A stretch of 64,000 bases of DNA, taken from contig MNCI01005936.1 of assembly GCA_015680685.1 (NCBI GenBank), positions 1,031,998 through 1,095,997 on the forward strand, written 5' to 3'. Made by a program: the position numbers and the translations under genes. The notes below the pieces were generated by a model that was given only the letters and a program-made list of their open reading frames with translations, did no database searches and was not told the DNA's origin. This DNA comes from Gnetum montanum (taxonomy: Eukaryota; Streptophyta; Gnetopsida; Gnetales; Gnetaceae). Below are positions 10,974-22,067 of the stretch, piece by piece. Every line of letters begins with the position of its first letter. The stretch's first letter is position 1.

Positions 10974-13715
10974 ATGGATCTCTTCTTGCCGCTTGTTGCC
11001 TCTTTTCTGAGCTTGATGCTGTTCCACTTTCTTTTTACAAAACACAAAGGTAATCGAAGGTCTGCAAAGCTGAAACTGCCGCCCAGTCCAAGAGCATGGC
11101 CTGTAATTGGGCACCTGCACCTGCTGTCCAAGCTCAATCACAGAGGTCTCCAACACCTCTCTCAGAAATACGGCTCAATATTTCTGCTGAGGCTGGGCCA
11201 AGTCAACACTGTTGTGGTTTCATCGGCCGAGATGGCTAAAACAATTCTGAAAACACAAGATCACGTTTTCAGCGACAGAGCCAGCAGCAGTGCCACCGAG
11301 AACGTGCTCTACGGCCACCGAGAACGTGCTCTACGGCGGGTCCAATATCAGCTTTTCAGCCTACAATGCCCACTGGCGCCTGCTCAGGAAAATTGCAACC
11401 ACACACATGCTCGGATCAAAGGCAGTGAAATCACTGGTGCCTTTCGTAGAACGCTAGATCTCCAAGGTTCTGGTGGATCCTCTTGTGGCAAAAGCTTCCA
11501 CTTCGGATAAGCCTCAGGCAAGTTTGATTCATTACCAATTCATATCTCTGTAAGTAAAAGTAGTCATTCATGATAGGAAAGGTATGTGTTAACCCCTAAT
11601 CTTGATATCATGCCGGTGGAGGTAAATTTAAGTGAGGCTGTGACAAAAGTGATGAGGACTATATTTTCTGGGATTGTGGTGGGCAATGAGGACTGGGAGG
11701 GAACCGTCGGGCTGCAGCAGTTCGTGGATGAGCGTTTATTTTTGCTTGGAGCTCCTGATATTGGGGATTTTCTGCCATGGCTGCGATGGCTGGACCTTCA
11801 AGGCCTCCGTTGACGCCAAAAATTGTTCGTCAGGAAAGTGGGAGAGAAATATGACAAGGTAATTGCACACCATGCTGCTAAACGGGAACAAAAGGATATC
11901 CGGATGCCTGATTTTGTTGATGCGGTGCTTGGTTACGAGGGGCAGATCAGCGGAAATGCCATGAAGGCCCTCATCATAGTAAGTCTTGGAACCGATTTCA
12001 TGCATGACAGATCATTTCGTTTGTAACTGGTAACAAATATTATCTTAACCGGCTTCCTATAATAGTTACAGAACCTGAACCTGAACCTCTGTTGATTCAT
12101 TTTCCAAAAATAGTTACACGACGAACATGATAAGCCCTCTCTGAAATAACATGCCTTAATCAGGACAAGAGGATGGCTACATTTACTTGTTTTTTTATAA
12201 ACAGGCCTTGAATTTTATTTGTTTTTTTTATAAACAGGCCTGGAATTTGATGCCTTTTCAGGGTAAATTCATATTTTTAGGAAGTGTTTCAAGTTGATGT
12301 ACATGAAAATTTTTATACATATCTTGTACTTGTGTTTTTATATAGTAACAGAATATAACTAAGTTGCTTTCTTTATGCAAATGACATAGTCACCAGTTAT
12401 TAAATTTTATGCATGGCTAAATTCTTAAGAAACTAGATGGACCTAATAGAATATTGTAGTTGTAGCATTATCAATGTGTTGAAGACTTATAAAATTATTA
12501 TGATTTATAAGTTATTGCTTATTGTTATGACATTTCTTGTTCATTACAAAAGCTACTAATTAAAGAATTAGAAACTTAGAAGTACTTTGAAGAAAACTTG
12601 TCTTTAGTTTTTAGAAAATATTTGAACTTTTAAATTGCTTTATTGAGAGAAAACTTGTTTATCCTTGAGTAATTTAGATTCATTCATTTTTAGTGCTAAA
12701 AATTAAATTTCACTTGGTGAAGTTGTATTCCATGTTTTATTTTAATTTTCAAGAAAAAAATAATGATAAGGTCTAAGCTTTGGAGATAAGAAAAAAGTAT
12801 TTAAGAGTATGGTGAAGCTTTAGGTTAAATTTTGTGCTTCAATAAAAAATTTTTGATGCTTAAGTTATATTTGAAATTCGAAGCCAAACTACATTTACTT
12901 GTTTTTTATAAGTATGCAATGACTAGTACCAATGTGTAATTTGTTGCTATGTGGGTGGGCTGATTGATTGATCATTAATGATGTTAATATGTTAATGAAA
13001 AGGACATGACATAAGGAGGTGTGGACACCATGTCAACGGTTTTGGAGTGGGCCATGTCTCAGCTGCTACGACACTCAGATATAATGCATAAAGTGCAGGC
13101 AAAGCTTCATTCCATGGTGGGACCCAACTATCGAGTCAGCCATGCTGATATGGCCAAATTGCCCTACCTAGGTGCAGTTGTGAAGGAGACATTGTGACTG
13201 CATACATCGGTGCCGTTGTTGCTTCCCGTCGTTGCAGCATTGATTGCGATGTGGGTGGATTCTTGGTGCCACGTGGAGCCACGGTTTTGGTGAATGTGTG
13301 GGCCATGGCGAGGGACAAGGAGGTGTGGGGCCCACACACAGAGGAGTTCTGGCTAGACAGATTTGTTGAACCCGATGCCATTACAACAATGGCGGAGGAG
13401 GTATTTTGGCCATTTGGTGCAAGTCGTAGGTCATGCGCTGGCATGAGGCTAGGACTGGTCACAGTGGAACTTGTCTTAGCACACTTGCTCCATTGCTTTC
13501 ACTGGAGCCTCCCTCTCCCTCTCCCTCTCCCTCTTGTCATTGATGCTACCACTCATCACAAGGACAAGAACAAGGATAAGGATGACATAAGCCAAAATGC
13601 TCAACTTGTGTTGCTACGTGCTTCTCCCCTCATTGCCATGGCTACTCCACGATTTGACTTATCGTCATATTCCTCAAATATGCATCATTATGCTACAATT
13701 GCGGCTGCTGCTTAG
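10974..13715 (+). pseudogene. Cytochrome P450 pseudogene, CYP71-clan (A-type)
   Basis: The family are ER-anchored haem mono-oxygenases of plant secondary metabolism. Exon 1 (10,974-11,978) starts with a hydrophobic anchor (MDLFLPLVASFL) and the proline hinge LPPSPRAWPVIGHLHLL. It runs through a C-helix WRLLRKI-type motif read only after a frame change. A 22-bp duplication (11,292-11,335) shifts the frame, TAG stops it at about 11,451, and about 70 bases at 11,515-11,590 fit no P450 reading. The GTAAGT donor at 11,979 and AG at 13,001-13,002 define a 1,024-bp intron at the place typical of this clan. Exon 2 has TAA (13,012-13,014) at the first residue of the I-helix oxygen-binding motif (xGGVDT), TGA (13,195-13,197) at the Arg of the K-helix ExxR, then a one-base frame slip near 13,229. 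The haem loop FGASRRSCAG survives with one Gly to Ser change. The exact CYP family cannot be named from sequence alone. Confidence 0.9.
11292..11335 (+). repeat. 22-bp tandem duplication inside P450 exon 1
   Basis: The unit GCCACCGAGAACGTGCTCTA plus CG (11,292-11,313) is repeated exactly at 11,314-11,335. Twenty-two is not a multiple of three, so everything downstream leaves frame. Perfect identity of the copies makes this likely one of the younger lesions. Confidence 0.95.
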
Positions 13716-15171
13716 ATCTTCTTCATCTTTAATGCTTCCTCCTCTATAGGCTCAGACTTAGATTCATGTTGTACCTTGTTATTTTTAACCTATCTTCTAT
13801 CCTAAGACTACCACTGTAAACTAGTTAAGTGCATGTATTATCATGATACCATTTTACTACCCTAAGCATTGAGACAATGCATTATTATTAGAACAATACC
13901 ACCATTTTAGGAGTGTTGTGTTGTAGAAATCATTGTCATTGTTGTTAGTATAATAGTTATATTTTTACTTTTGAAACTTTAAGTCATGGATTCAATTTCA
14001 ATGGGTAATATTAAGTGTTCTGAGATTGAAACTAATCTTAGAATCTTGTGCTTAGCTTGATAAGTAAACTATGTTAACATTATACTAATAATCTTGGTGT
14101 TTGTTCCTCTCTATGAATTATGGTAGTCATCTTGGTGCATGATATTATACTTATAATTGTTGATGTGTGGATTTTGATCATACAACAATGCTCTTTGAAA
14201 ACTTGTTTTAAGAGACTATCACCTAGGGTGTCTCTTATCTGGGTACAAAAACCAAAGAATTGTTTGAGTTAATAAGGGTAATGTGGTGTTTAACTTTCAA
14301 TATTATGACTTTGTTATAATTAATACACAAAAGTAAACATTTCATAGCTATGAGCAAACTGAAAATAACTGGGATGTAACATAAATAGATTCATATAGTA
14401 AGAAACTTCAATAATAGGCAGTGAATAAACTATATTAAGGTAGGAGACAACAGAATGATAATGTAAATAAAAGAAAAATATCAATTCTCATTAAAGTTAT
14501 GTAATAGCTAACCATGCTTCTTAGGGACAACCTTCAAAACCACACCCATTAATAATAAAGAAAAAGACAAATCAATTAGGGATCAATTACCTCTGAATAG
14601 ATCTTCAAATGTTATCCAGAAGATGAACTGCTACTTGTACAACCCTGCCTACACAAACTTCCAACCAGGAAACTTTCTTCAACAAATCCTTATGCTAGGA
14701 CTACTGGACCACCAAGAAGCTAGAGACAAACTATTTATTGAAATACAATTCATAGTTTAAGTCTTTTTCTTAACTTGAAGGGGCCTACACTGATAAAAAA
14801 AACCAAGAGAAAGGGAAGGAATATCAAAAGATAAAACTTTAGCTTTATTAGGGTTCAATAACAGCTCTGAGTTGTGTACATTAATATTTTTAGGCAAAGG
14901 AAACTGGATAGATGAAGAACAGACAACTCCCCCTTGTTCTCCCTGCTCTACTCCTTTTTGTGCTACTTCTTCTACTATCTTTTTTCTCTGCCTTTGGGAG
15001 TCTGGTCTAGTTTTACCAAACTGTTCACATTCACTAGTCTATTAACATCCTTCTTAACATCCTCCTTCCTGCTGTATCCTGCACACAAATGAACAAAAGT
15101 GTTCTTTTAATAAAAGAGAATTAGCAGTTTCATTAATCATCTTACTCGGCAACCAAAATGTACAGAACTTA
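13716..15171. other. P450 3' flank and intergenic stretch
   Basis: AT-rich with no ORF of note and no transposon motif recognised. The first few hundred bases would be the P450 3' UTR and terminator region; no convincing AATAAA hexamer could be singled out. Confidence 0.4.
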
Positions 15172-15330
15172 AACTTTCTTTCTTCTCAACTTTTAAACTA
15201 CTCATAGCAAAGCAAAAAAGACAGAAGGATCCGATTATGCAATAGGGTTTCAACTTTCTTTCTTCTCAACTTTTAAACTACTCATAGCAAAGCAAAAAGG
15301 ACAGAAGGATCCGATATACAATAGGGTTTC
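15172..15330. repeat. Tandem duplication, 2 x about 80 bp
   Basis: AACTTTCTTTCTTCTCAAC starts at 15,172 and again at 15,252, and both units end in AATAGGGTTTC. They differ by a few bases and a small indel. A smaller duplication of about 30 bp (AGCCTATGAATATCGTTGGC) lies at about 15,537-15,595. Confidence 0.85.
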
Positions 15331-17914
15331 AATGCATAAGAATGAGCATAGACCCTTGGAAGAGTGAAGCATTGACTTGTCCCACAGAAAAGTGTAACAG
15401 TGCCCAAGAATAGAGAAATGCAGTCTATGATCCGGAAAGAAGAACCAAATTGCAAACTTGGGACATCGTCTCCTCATCTACTTACATTCGTTGCTATGCC
15501 AAGTAGAGCCTGACTACGCATGCCTTTTGCCATCGTAAGCCTATGAATATCGTTGGCATGACAAGCCTATGAATGAATATCGTTGGCATGACAAATGGTA
15601 GTGCCAGGATTACACTGACTCCTTGAAGAACTTGCAACACGTAGTAGGCCCAGACATTTTGTCTGGGATGCATCACAGAACCTTGCATGCAATCCTGCAA
15701 AAATTGTAATAGGATAACACAGGGATGGTCTAATGGTAACAACCCATGCCCATGCATTACTCTCATCTTTCCTCCCAACGCTACCCAGAATGTTACCAAA
15801 AATCTAGGCAAGACCGATGTCTAAAAATCCAGCATGCAATCTGCAGCGTGCTGAAACAGTGGGTAAAAAAAGAAGTTGCTAATTTTAATTTCCCAAAATG
15901 ACACATTCCCGAAAAGTCCTGCAATTTGGGCATGAAAATTACGAGGTAGTTAAACCCAAGGTTAAGACTTTCTGAGCTGCTGACATGGGCTTTAAAATTT
16001 TCTAAATGATGGAAGCTAAAACCCAAGAATAACAATCTAAGTAATTGACACAACATCAAAAATCAATATTGACGTCTAACATCAAAGAAAGAAATGACAT
16101 GGGACATCAAAGATATGAATGACGTAAGATGTAAAAACACAGGCCAAACTTTCTCCTTTTAACTTAGGCCAACTTGGGCTCTTTGATATTTTATTCTAGT
16201 CACATAAAAACCGAGGATAACTAAAATACAACCTAAATTTACCATTAATAATGTCTAGATGAATTCTCAAGCAAAGTGACATTGAAAATCAATGTTAAAT
16301 AATAATAGTCATCTATAACAATTAATAATTCAAATGTTGAATAATGTTTCTCAAATGTACCCCTATGTATCATGCAATTTATTTCAAATAGAGGTGGTGA
16401 TCATGAAATCATGAAACTATATCATGGTGGTTGAACTTATCAATTAATGGCCCTCTGCTAGCATGGGAATGTTGATATCAATATTTAGCCCCTAAACTTG
16501 AGTTGCATGCAAAAGGGAAGATACAAAAATCAATAGAAATTTCAAAAAGTGAAAGAAAATGTAAGATATAGAGGATCAAAATGATCATAAAATCATCACA
16601 TAAAATGAAACCTACAAGTAGACCATAATGTTTTAATCATAATTAAAATAATCACATAATCAAAAAGTACTCAATATGGACCACCCTTTCACACCACCTT
16701 GTTTTAATTAAGATTTAATACATAAACTTTATAGAATATAACTTAAATTCTCTCTCTCTCTCTCTCTCTCTCTATGTATAAAACTTCATTCCCAACAATT
16801 TCAAAGGTAAAAGTCATAGTATAGAGGACACATTTGAGAATGAGATTTATACTAAACTTTATGAAGAGAGCATGATTTCTTTAGATCATGGTTAGTCACA
16901 ACTTTTGGATGTTTCTTTAGGTTTTTTTTTTATAATAATAAGGGAAAATAGAATGAGATAATGAAAAAGAGTAAGGAAAAATAAGATAAATAGAGGAAAA
17001 TTAGAAAAAGGTATGAGAGGATCATTACTATTTTTCTCTTTTTAGAAATGAATCAAAGGGGAGGAAAGGATAGGGTGAGGATTGCTGCTAGACCCCTCCT
17101 TTTTGAAAAAAAATTGCTCATAGTGCACTTCATTCTTAAGGTAGAAATTCCAACATAAGTCTAGCCAATTAGCTACACTACCAATGAACAAGGTCCTTTT
17201 GGAAACTTTTCCTACAATGCAATTTAATTCTCCTACATGTGCTTTTAATTATAAAGTAGACAAAATCATGGTAGGTCACTTGTGTGACTAACGATTCTCA
17301 AGTAAAGAGGAACACACTTCACCTTGTTGCCCATAGAATAGTCATGGATCATCACACTTGAGATCTAGGATTGTTGAAAGTGATTTTTTAAAAAATTCTA
17401 AATTTACCTAGTGATTATGGCTAACCATTTCCCAATTTCATATGTCTTGCATTCACATGACCATGGTAATAACATGATAAGTGAGCATAAATTCCATTCT
17501 TCATAATCCAACATAACTAATAAAGTCAATACTTTGAAAAAGACTAGGAAGAATTATAAAATTATTGAAATATGTCATGTAAATGAGATTTTTAAACAAT
17601 AGAAATATGATATAACATGAGTAATATATAAAATATTTTACTTGTATGATCATTACATGGTGTTATGATGACCCAATGCCTAGCTACTCAAAGATCATAA
17701 TGATTATTAAAATAATAGAAAACGTACAAATAGATCAAACCAAAACCATTATGCTAATGAAAAAACGATGATATACTTAACATGCATGTATTTATGATGA
17801 AAACAGAAATATGCAAATGCAACTATATACAAATAAAATGCATAAAAAATGAGAAAAAAACATGCAACTAAGAATCTACCATGTGTCCATGAGGGGCACC
17901 TCAATAGAAATGTT
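15331..17914. other. AT-rich stretch, no gene recognised
   Basis: Minus-strand ORFs at 15,494-15,811 (105 aa) and 15,793-16,059 (88 aa) show no known domain. A TC dinucleotide microsatellite lies at 16,750-16,773. The portion next to 17,915 should be the 3' untranslated part and possibly the 3' LTR of the gypsy element whose integrase ends there, but no LTR boundary, polypurine tract or sister sequence was found. Confidence 0.4.
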
Positions 17915-20372
17915 TTAAATAAAATGCATTAAAGTTTTTATATAATTTGTTTCATTGAAAATGAACAACTTTGTAAACATTGGAGCCCATGAAATTTGTG
18001 ACTTGATAGGGATTGACCACATAGAAGAAAACTTATCTTGAGGACCTATTTGACTAGATGCTCTATCTTTTCTAAGAACTAGATTACCTACTTTAAAAAC
18101 TTTTGCTAGATATTTCTTATCAAACCATCTCTTAATAGTTTGTTGGTGATTAAATAAGCTTTCAACTGCTTTTGCCCTCTTAAGTTCTAAATTCCAAATG
18201 TTGTATGTACATGAAATCAAATGTTCATTAGTTGTTAAAAAATCTTTAAAAAACCTGATATGTTGGAATTTGAAATTTTATTGGAAAAATTGGTTCTCAT
18301 CCATATACTAGATTGTATGGTGTGGTTTTGATTAATTCTTGATAACAAACTCTATGAGCTCATACTACCCATTTTAATTATTCATGCCATCTTTGTGGAT
18401 CTTGAGTTAGCACATCTTAATTCCATCTAATATAATTTTATTAGATAACTTTGATTTGGGGATAATCTTCAGTGATAGCTTTGCAAGTAATATTATGTTC
18501 CATAGCTTAATTTGTAAACTCTATGGATATGAAAGCAAGTCCATTATTGACTCCTAAGGCATAAGGGCTTCCATACCTAAAAATTATATCATTTTTCCTA
18601 AAATCAAATAGCTTCATGAGATGTTGTAGTTTTAGTTTCTTTTACTTTTAATCAATGTGCAAATATTGAGTTGTTGATAATGGATTAATCACTTATATAA
18701 AATCTAAAGCCCATTGTGCGAATGGTCTTGTTTATGGTATAGGTTGTAAAGAAGCTTAGCCTTTGGAATCTTTCCCTTTAAATATTTGACATTGTACATA
18801 ATTTTTAACTAGATTGTAAGCATCATTAATCACAATGGGCTAGTAGTAACTTACCCTTATAATTTTATGGATTAATGAGCGATAACCAATATGTCCTTTT
18901 TCATATAGTTGTCTTAAAGTATCATTAGGTTGTTCTTGGTTTAAAATTTTAAGATATATTCCTTGGAAAGTTTTCCTAAACAACTCATCTCTAATTAAAG
19001 TAAACTTAGAACATCTAGATAATAAAAGCTTTCTTTTATATCTAGGTATGTCTAAAGGATAACAATGAAAAATTAAATAAAACTTAATATCTTCATGCGA
19101 TGGATTATGTAACTGATTAGAAGTAAACAAGATATCATTCTCCTCATCAATAGATAGTATGTTAAGTGGTATAGACTCTTGATCTTTAGGTGTGTCATGT
19201 TTTTCTAAAGTTGAGGCTATAGCTATGAGATTGGCAAGACCAATTCCTCTAACTAACTTGGCTATTTTCCATTAAAGATCAAACTTTTGTAATTTCATAA
19301 TCCATTTAGCATGTTCTTCCCTAGGATCTTGTAATTTGACTAATGCAATGATGGCTGAATTAGGAACAATAACAAAAAACCTTCATGTTTAAGAAATAGT
19401 AGAAAAATTTCTTTAGAGCTTTAATCATAGCATATAAGGTTTTTTCTATGGATGAATATTTTAATTCCTCATCTTTCAAAGATGCAAACATGAAAACTAT
19501 AGGTCCTTCACCTTTATTAATGATATCTTGAATTAAGCTATTGGCGAGAGTGACATCACTAGAAAAATCATATAATAGAAAATAATTTTCATGCCAAGGA
19601 GAAGCTAAAATAGGAGCATCTATAATGTCTTCTTTGATAGCAAGAAAATCATTTCTTTTCTTTCTTCCATCAAATATATATTATTATCCTTCTTAAGCAT
19701 CTTATTTAATGGTCTAACTAATTCAACATAAATAAGGATAACTCATCTAATAAAATTAATTTTCCCAAAGAAGGCCCTTAAGTCAATTTTAAATAAATGA
19801 TAAGGTGCCTCTAAAATAACATTTACTCATTTGGGACCAATAATAATTCCTTCTTTGATCACTATATGACCAAGAAATTTACCACTTTGAATACAAAAAA
19901 TGGATTTCTTGGCATTCAAATTGATACCAAATTGTCTACACCTTATGAAAATATTTCTAAGGTTTCTAATGTATGTACCCTAATCTTTATAGAAAATAGT
20001 TAAATAATATAGATAAGTAATAATAAATTTCTTAATTAATCCCTCAAAGATTTTATTCATATCCCTTTGAAAAGTAGAACTAGCATTTATAAGACCAAAG
20101 GACATCTTAGCAAATTCAAAAATTTCTCATTTTTTTGTAAAGATCATCTTATATTAGTCCTTCTTACCTACTAAATTTTGATTATATTCTAAATATCCAT
20201 CTAAAAAGAAATACATTTGCATATCATTCATGATTTGCTAAAGCTCCTCCATAAGAGGAAGTGGATAATTATCTTTATAAAAGAGGTATTAAGGCTATAA
20301 AAATTAATACATAGTCATAATTTACCTATTCATTTTCTAAGTAGTAGTAAGTTTGATATCCAACTTGAGTAT
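17915..20372 (-). pseudogene. Degraded Ty3/gypsy pol: RT (3' part), RNase H, integrase
   Basis: Read right to left: RT palm MSFGLINASSTFQRDM (from 20,105), then TYLYYLTIF where the catalytic YLDD should be, so both Asp are lost (20,004-20,015). RT continues with RCRQFGINLNAKKSIF, FLGHIV and FFGKINFIR, all typical of gypsy RT of Tat/Athila-like elements. RNase H follows (APILASPW, LLYDFSSDV, about 19,640-19,500). Integrase remains are the zinc-domain end near 19,000-18,860, the core with GVNNGLAF in place of SDNG, TTPYNLVYG near 18,300, and a C-terminal KVFKVGNLVLRK segment (18,120-18,060). Stops are frequent. At 20,372 the frame ends abruptly at element II and resumes at 41,674. Confidence 0.88.
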
Positions 20373-21161
20373 TGATGAGTGGCGAGGTACCCCTATGCTC
20401 AACCATACAAATAGGAGTGTGTACACATGATCTTGTTGAACTTATTGAATGGACTTGTGGCACCTAGATGGTTATACATTGATTGTAGTTTGTTGTCTTC
20501 CCACCTAGCCTAGTATTTGCTTTGTCACGTATGGTTTAGTCTAGAGTGAGGTGTATGATGTGATCCCTACTACTATGCTACTCCTAAGAACAATAAGAGA
20601 TAACTTAATTAAGCTAATGAGCAATAGGAAATAATATCTAAGCTAGCCTAAGTGTGATGAGCATCCGTCCCTAATCATTCATACGCATCTTAGACTTAGT
20701 GTACTACTTCTAGGATTACCACATAGTTAAATGTTCATGATTAAGGCGTACTCATTCCACATTACCAATAGGAATAGTAAATGAAAATAAAATAAATATT
20801 AACTAAGAGAATAACAATGAATAATCAATAATTAAAATAATTAAAAGCTAAGTAAATGCTGTAATAATGAAGTAATCTCGATCTTTATTGTTAATCATGT
20901 GTGTGTCCAAGTACGTCACACTCGAACAAAGGTTCCATACAATTACAAGCATCACACTGTGGGCATGCACTTGAAAAGAACACTAAAACTAACTATAAGA
21001 ACTAAATACTAAAAAGAGTGACTAAAAAGACTCCCTTGCAGTGCGCCTGAGTGCTATATTTATAGGCTAACATAAGAAGCATGGTATTGTGTATACAATA
21101 TTTTATCTAGGCTATGATATCACATACCTGATATCGGGGCTTGGCAAATCATGATTCATCA
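20373..21161 (-). repeat. 3' LTR of element II
   Basis: 789 bp, matching 40,876-41,673 in order throughout. The right edge TTCATCA is followed by TACCCCCATGACC, which on the minus strand is the polypurine tract ATGGGGGTA directly before the LTR start TGATGAATC. The U3 part has a cluster of ATATC/GATATC motifs near 21,110-21,140, also present in its partner. Confidence 0.88.
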
Positions 21162-21189
21162 TACCCCCATGACCAAATAAAAACTCATC

Positions 21190-22062
21190 CTTGAGTCAAA
21201 AAAATGAGGAACAAGTTCATTTGATTACAAACAATGGATAGGTATGGGATTATTGAATGAACATGGACTATTTCATGCCTCAGTGTGGGGCTAAACAAAA
21301 TTTGGACATCAATACAAAATATAAAAGCTTGTAGAACTCATATGGTTTCTGGTGGTGGTGGCTCCTCCATGGACACCTTTCCTTTGTCTTGTTCTATAGG
21401 CTTTTGAAATGGATACCTTTGAAGAAGCACCTAAAGGTTTTCCTCCTCTGTTTGAGGATCATGAGCCATCCATGTTAATGTTCCAATGTTTGATTGAGTA
21501 GCCACTTTCCATGGACACTGCAGCTATGGGAACATTTGATTGGCCTTGACATACCATGCCACAAATAGTTGTCATTCCTCTTCATAGGCTCTAGCTTTGT
21601 CTTTGAGTTCTTGGTAAACTATAAGTCATCGAGCCAAATTTGCTGCTACATTATTTTGACCTTGGTACCTAGCCTTTACCACCTCTAATTCAAAGTTTGC
21701 TACTTCTAATTTTTGCAACGTCTTCTCATGTTCCAGAAACTCTATCTTAGCATAGGTGGTAGCTACCTGCTTCAGAAGCTTAGTTATCGGGTGCCCTACT
21801 GTTAACATGGCCAAGTTGGCATATCATAGATTTGCCTACTCCATGTATTCTTTGAGATCTTAGATGTATAGGTCCCAGCTTTTCAATTTTTCTTGGTGGA
21901 TGAAGGCATAAGTATCCATTATGGCTCACCAATCAATGTGTTGAGTACTAAAAGAATTAATGTGGGACTTAGCCATATGGATCTCCTTTTCAATGATTTC
22001 TTTCTACATTCCCACTTGGTCATGGAAGTGTTCTTTTAACTTCTTGTGCTTTTTGGCCTCAT
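21190..22062 (-). pseudogene. Element II ORF2, C-terminal coiled-coil part
   Basis: Minus-strand reading gives YANLAMLTVGHP, KLEVANFELEVVKARYQ (open at 21,626-21,814), then VYQELKDKARAYEEE and an end resembling MVHDPRIEEEKL of element V. Leu/Val/Ile spacing with many Lys and Glu suggests a long coiled coil. The segment continues directly from 34,886 once element III and one TTTGC copy are removed. Stops are scattered. It has no recognised family; its role may be structural or assembly-related by analogy with gag-associated proteins, but that is a guess. Confidence 0.7.
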
Positions 22063-22067
22063 TTTGC

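Noticed and set aside
10793-11156. Minus-strand ORFs of 114 and 77 codons over the P450 start
   Set aside because: They mirror the P450 promoter and first exon and have no domain of their own.
13136-13462. 108-codon minus-strand ORF
   Set aside because: Shadow of P450 exon 2, whose plus-strand reading has clear family motifs.
15715-15790. tRNA-like TGGTCTAATGGTAA (D-arm/A-box resemblance)
   Set aside because: No matching B-box, acceptor stem or anticodon arm could be folded around it.
16300-17914. 3' LTR of the oldest gypsy element
   Set aside because: Expected by position, but no TG...CA ends, polypurine tract or match to the LTR at 43,495 could be found.
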